From positions 1 to 13,429 of the forward strand of contig DJWA01000003.1 of NCBI GenBank assembly GCA_002440905.1: 13,429 nucleotides of DNA, read 5' to 3'. The position numbers and the translations under genes were made by a program. The DNA comes from Candidatus Roizmanbacteria bacterium UBA6242 (GTDB taxonomy: Bacteria; Patescibacteriota; Microgenomatia; UBA1406; GWC2-37-13). Shown piece after piece: positions 11,508 to 13,429 of this stretch (position 1 is the first letter of the stretch; every line of letters begins with the position of its first letter). The notes under the pieces were generated by a model. That model was not told the origin of the DNA. It ran no database searches and was given only the letters and a program-made list of their open reading frames with translations.

Positions 11508-13382
11508 ATGAACATAAAAATCACCGACAAATGGTTAAGGGATTACCTGGAAACAGATGCTAACCCTAAAGAAATCCAAAAATACCTGTCATTATGCGGT
11601 CCATCGGTTGAACGGGTCGAGGACTATGAAGACGACAAGGTATATGATATTGAAATAACCTCAAATAGGATTGACACGGCATCTGTTATAGGGGTAGCCC
11701 AAGAGGCGCTTGCAATCCTGCCTATGTTTGGTAAAAAGGCCAATCTTAAAGTTAACCCTTTGCTACAGTACAAACTTTCATCAATTCCCAAAAACGACAA
11801 TTCACCATTGAAGGTTGAAATCAAGGAAAAGAGTCTTTGTTCACGGTTTACGGCCATTTTGTTTGATAACGTTAAAATAGGCCCCTCTCCTGAGTTTGTT
11901 TCAAAGAGACTCAAAGCCGTAGGGATCAAATCCATAAACAACGTTGTCGATATATCAAACTACCTGATGGTCACCTTGGGCCAACCCGTCCATACTTTTG
12001 ATTTTGACAAGATCGGACAGGGTAAAATGATCATGAGGGAGAGCCTGAAAGGTGAGAAGATCACAACCCTTGACGAAAAAACCATCACTCTTCCAGGTGG
12101 AGATGTCGTCATTGAAGACGGCAATGGCGATATAATCGACCTTTGCGGAATTATGGGTGGATATAACTCAGCTATTTCTGACAAAACAACCCGGGTCCTG
12201 CTTTTTGTCCAAACCTACAACAAGGAAAAGATCAGGAAAACGACTATGTCGACAGGTCAAAGGACAATTGCCGCCACCTATTTTGAAAAGGGATTGGACG
12301 AAGAAAGGGTAGAGGCCACGACCGTGTACGGAGCCGAGCTGCTTGGGAAATATGCGGAGGCCAAGGTCGCATCAATTGTCTACGACATATTCCCGTCACC
12401 TTATGTAGGGCACGAGATTGAGGTTGAACTCGAATACTTCGACCGAATGCTCGGAGTGAAGCTCAAGGAAAATGAGGTCAAAATCATGCTTGTCCGACTA
12501 GGATTTAAGGTCAAGCCATCAGACAACGGCAAGATCAAGGTGATAGTGCCACCCTACAGAAAGTATGATGTCTCTATAAAGGAAGATCTGCTTGAGGAAG
12601 TCGCCAGAATCTACGGCTACCACAACGTTGACTCTGTTTTATCACCTTCAGTTTATGTTGAACAACCAAAGGAAATGGAAGACTTATTTATATATCAGAA
12701 CCGAATAAAGCTGTTTCTTAAACATTTAGGTCTTAACGAGATCATTAACTACTCGATGGTCGCTCTTAATCTTATTGAACAGTTTGGCCTCGATCCTAAA
12801 AGTCATTTGAGGTTAAAGAACTCTATTTCAACGGATATTGAGTACTTAAGAACCACAATAACGCCTTCTTTATATAAGAACGTTAAAGATAATGGAGGTA
12901 AAAAAGACACGCTTAAGATATTTGAGTTTGGAAAGGTCTATCTAAAAAAAGATAAGGATTTACCAGACGAAGTGTATAGGCTCGCTCTAGCCTCAAGTAC
13001 AAGCTATTTTGACCTCAAGGGGATAATCGAAGCGCTTTTTAGGGAGTTGAATATCGAGCGGGTTGTTGATTACGAAATAACCGAAAAAGACGGAGTATTC
13101 ATGGTAGAGGTCGATCTTGATCGATTGATCCAGGCTTCAAAGCCTTTCCCAACCTATAAGCCGATAAACCAGTACGCCGTCATTAAGCTCGATAAAACTT
13201 TTGAGTTGACCGAAAAGCTCACTTACGAAGAAATCACCAATAAGGCAAGGAAATCCGACCTATTAACCGATTTTGAGGTGCTATCTCTTTTTAAAAACAG
13301 ACTTACCCTAAGATTTTACTACTCCTCAATAAGTCGCAATATAACTGAGGAAGAGGCAAAAAAAGAGCTCAATAAAATCTGA
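11508..13382 (+). CDS. pheT: Phenylalanyl-tRNA synthetase beta subunit, compact form without the EMAP tRNA-binding domain
   Basis: 624 residues against about 800 in typical bacteria. The start MNIKITDKWLRDYL is the standard PheT beginning; open frame upstream of it lies inside pheS. After the first ~45 residues, where the EMAP/OB-fold tRNA-binding domain of about 110 residues normally lies, the sequence goes directly to VYDIEITSNRIDTASVIGVAQE. The B3/B4 editing region follows (KSINNVVDISNYLM, GQPVHTFDFDKI, LCGIMGGYNSAISDKTT), then the B5 domain, a catalytic-like core (KEDLLEEVARIYGYHNV, IFEFGKVY) and an FDX-ACB-like end (PFPTYKPINQYAVIKLDK to EEAKKELNKI) that stops short of the usual last segment. 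It ends in TGA. No terminator is visible in the remaining 47 bases (13383-13429). Confidence 0.95.
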   Translation: MNIKITDKWLRDYLETDANPKEIQKYLSLCGPSVERVEDYEDDKVYDIEITSNRIDTASVIGVAQEALAILPMFGKKANLKVNPLLQYKLSSIPKNDNSPLKVEIKEKSLCSRFTAILFDNVKIGPSPEFVSKRLKAVGIKSINNVVDISNYLMVTLGQPVHTFDFDKIGQGKMIMRESLKGEKITTLDEKTITLPGGDVVIEDGNGDIIDLCGIMGGYNSAISDKTTRVLLFVQTYNKEKIRKTTMSTGQRTIAATYFEKGLDEERVEATTVYGAELLGKYAEAKVASIVYDIFPSPYVGHEIEVELEYFDRMLGVKLKENEVKIMLVRLGFKVKPSDNGKIKVIVPPYRKYDVSIKEDLLEEVARIYGYHNVDSVLSPSVYVEQPKEMEDLFIYQNRIKLFLKHLGLNEIINYSMVALNLIEQFGLDPKSHLRLKNSISTDIEYLRTTITPSLYKNVKDNGGKKDTLKIFEFGKVYLKKDKDLPDEVYRLALASSTSYFDLKGIIEALFRELNIERVVDYEITEKDGVFMVEVDLDRLIQASKPFPTYKPINQYAVIKLDKTFELTEKLTYEEITNKARKSDLLTDFEVLSLFKNRLTLRFYYSSISRNITEEEAKKELNKI

Positions 13383-13429
13383 AACTATAAGACTCACATT
13401 TTCCACATAATGATTGCTAAATGAAGCTA

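Noticed and set aside
1..13429. CRISPR array, insertion sequence or other tandem repeats
   Set aside because: No regularly spaced repeats, transposase genes or terminal inverted repeats were seen.

Overview
The window reads as a chromosomal segment of a compact-genome bacterium, most likely a member of the Candidate Phyla Radiation (Patescibacteria). The support is indirect. Several universal translation proteins are built in reduced form: ThrRS has no TGS domain, PheRS beta has no EMAP-like tRNA-binding domain, and trigger factor has no PPIase domain. Almost no gene has a Shine-Dalgarno sequence, and genes are packed tightly. TGA is used as a stop (antiporter gene, pheT), which argues against the recoded lineages SR1 and Gracilibacteria. 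No lineage below CPR can be assigned with confidence.

Layout. Positions 1-851 (minus) hold a tyrosine recombinase that runs off the left edge and appears to lack the first catalytic arginine. Positions 999-1589 (minus) encode a two-helix membrane protein. Positions 1677-3589 (plus) encode a secreted lysozyme-like protein and a NhaD-type Na+/H+ antiporter. Positions 3578-5684 (minus) hold a DUF5660-like protein, a PPIase-less trigger factor and a second lysozyme-like protein. Positions 5842-7216 (plus) hold an MtaB-type tRNA methylthiotransferase and tRNA-Val(GAC). Positions 7309-13382 (plus) hold the translation cluster thrS-infC-rpmI-rplT-pheS-pheT, in the same order as in many other bacteria.

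The most notable element is at 7309-7439, directly upstream of thrS. A consensus promoter is followed by a 14-codon ORF with five consecutive threonine codons (MKMNLMTTTTTNSC). Its stop codon abuts one arm of an antiterminator hairpin, which competes with a GC-rich terminator plus seven T. This has all the parts of a classical ribosome-mediated transcription attenuator, here apparently sensing Thr-tRNA charging to control threonyl-tRNA synthetase and possibly the initiation factor and ribosomal protein genes behind it. The leader ORF itself appears to be translated from a leaderless transcript.

A second, different candidate attenuator precedes the minus-strand lysozyme-like gene. A perfect-consensus promoter (TTGACA, 17 nt, TATAAT) is followed at once by a 16-bp hairpin and a T-tract that ends exactly at the ATG. 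There is no room for a leader peptide.

A recurring pattern in the window is a -10 hexamer 6-8 nt upstream of the start codon, so predicted transcripts begin at or next to the ATG (1677, 4180, 5842, 7344, 7474, 10469). Leaderless transcription may therefore be the norm here.
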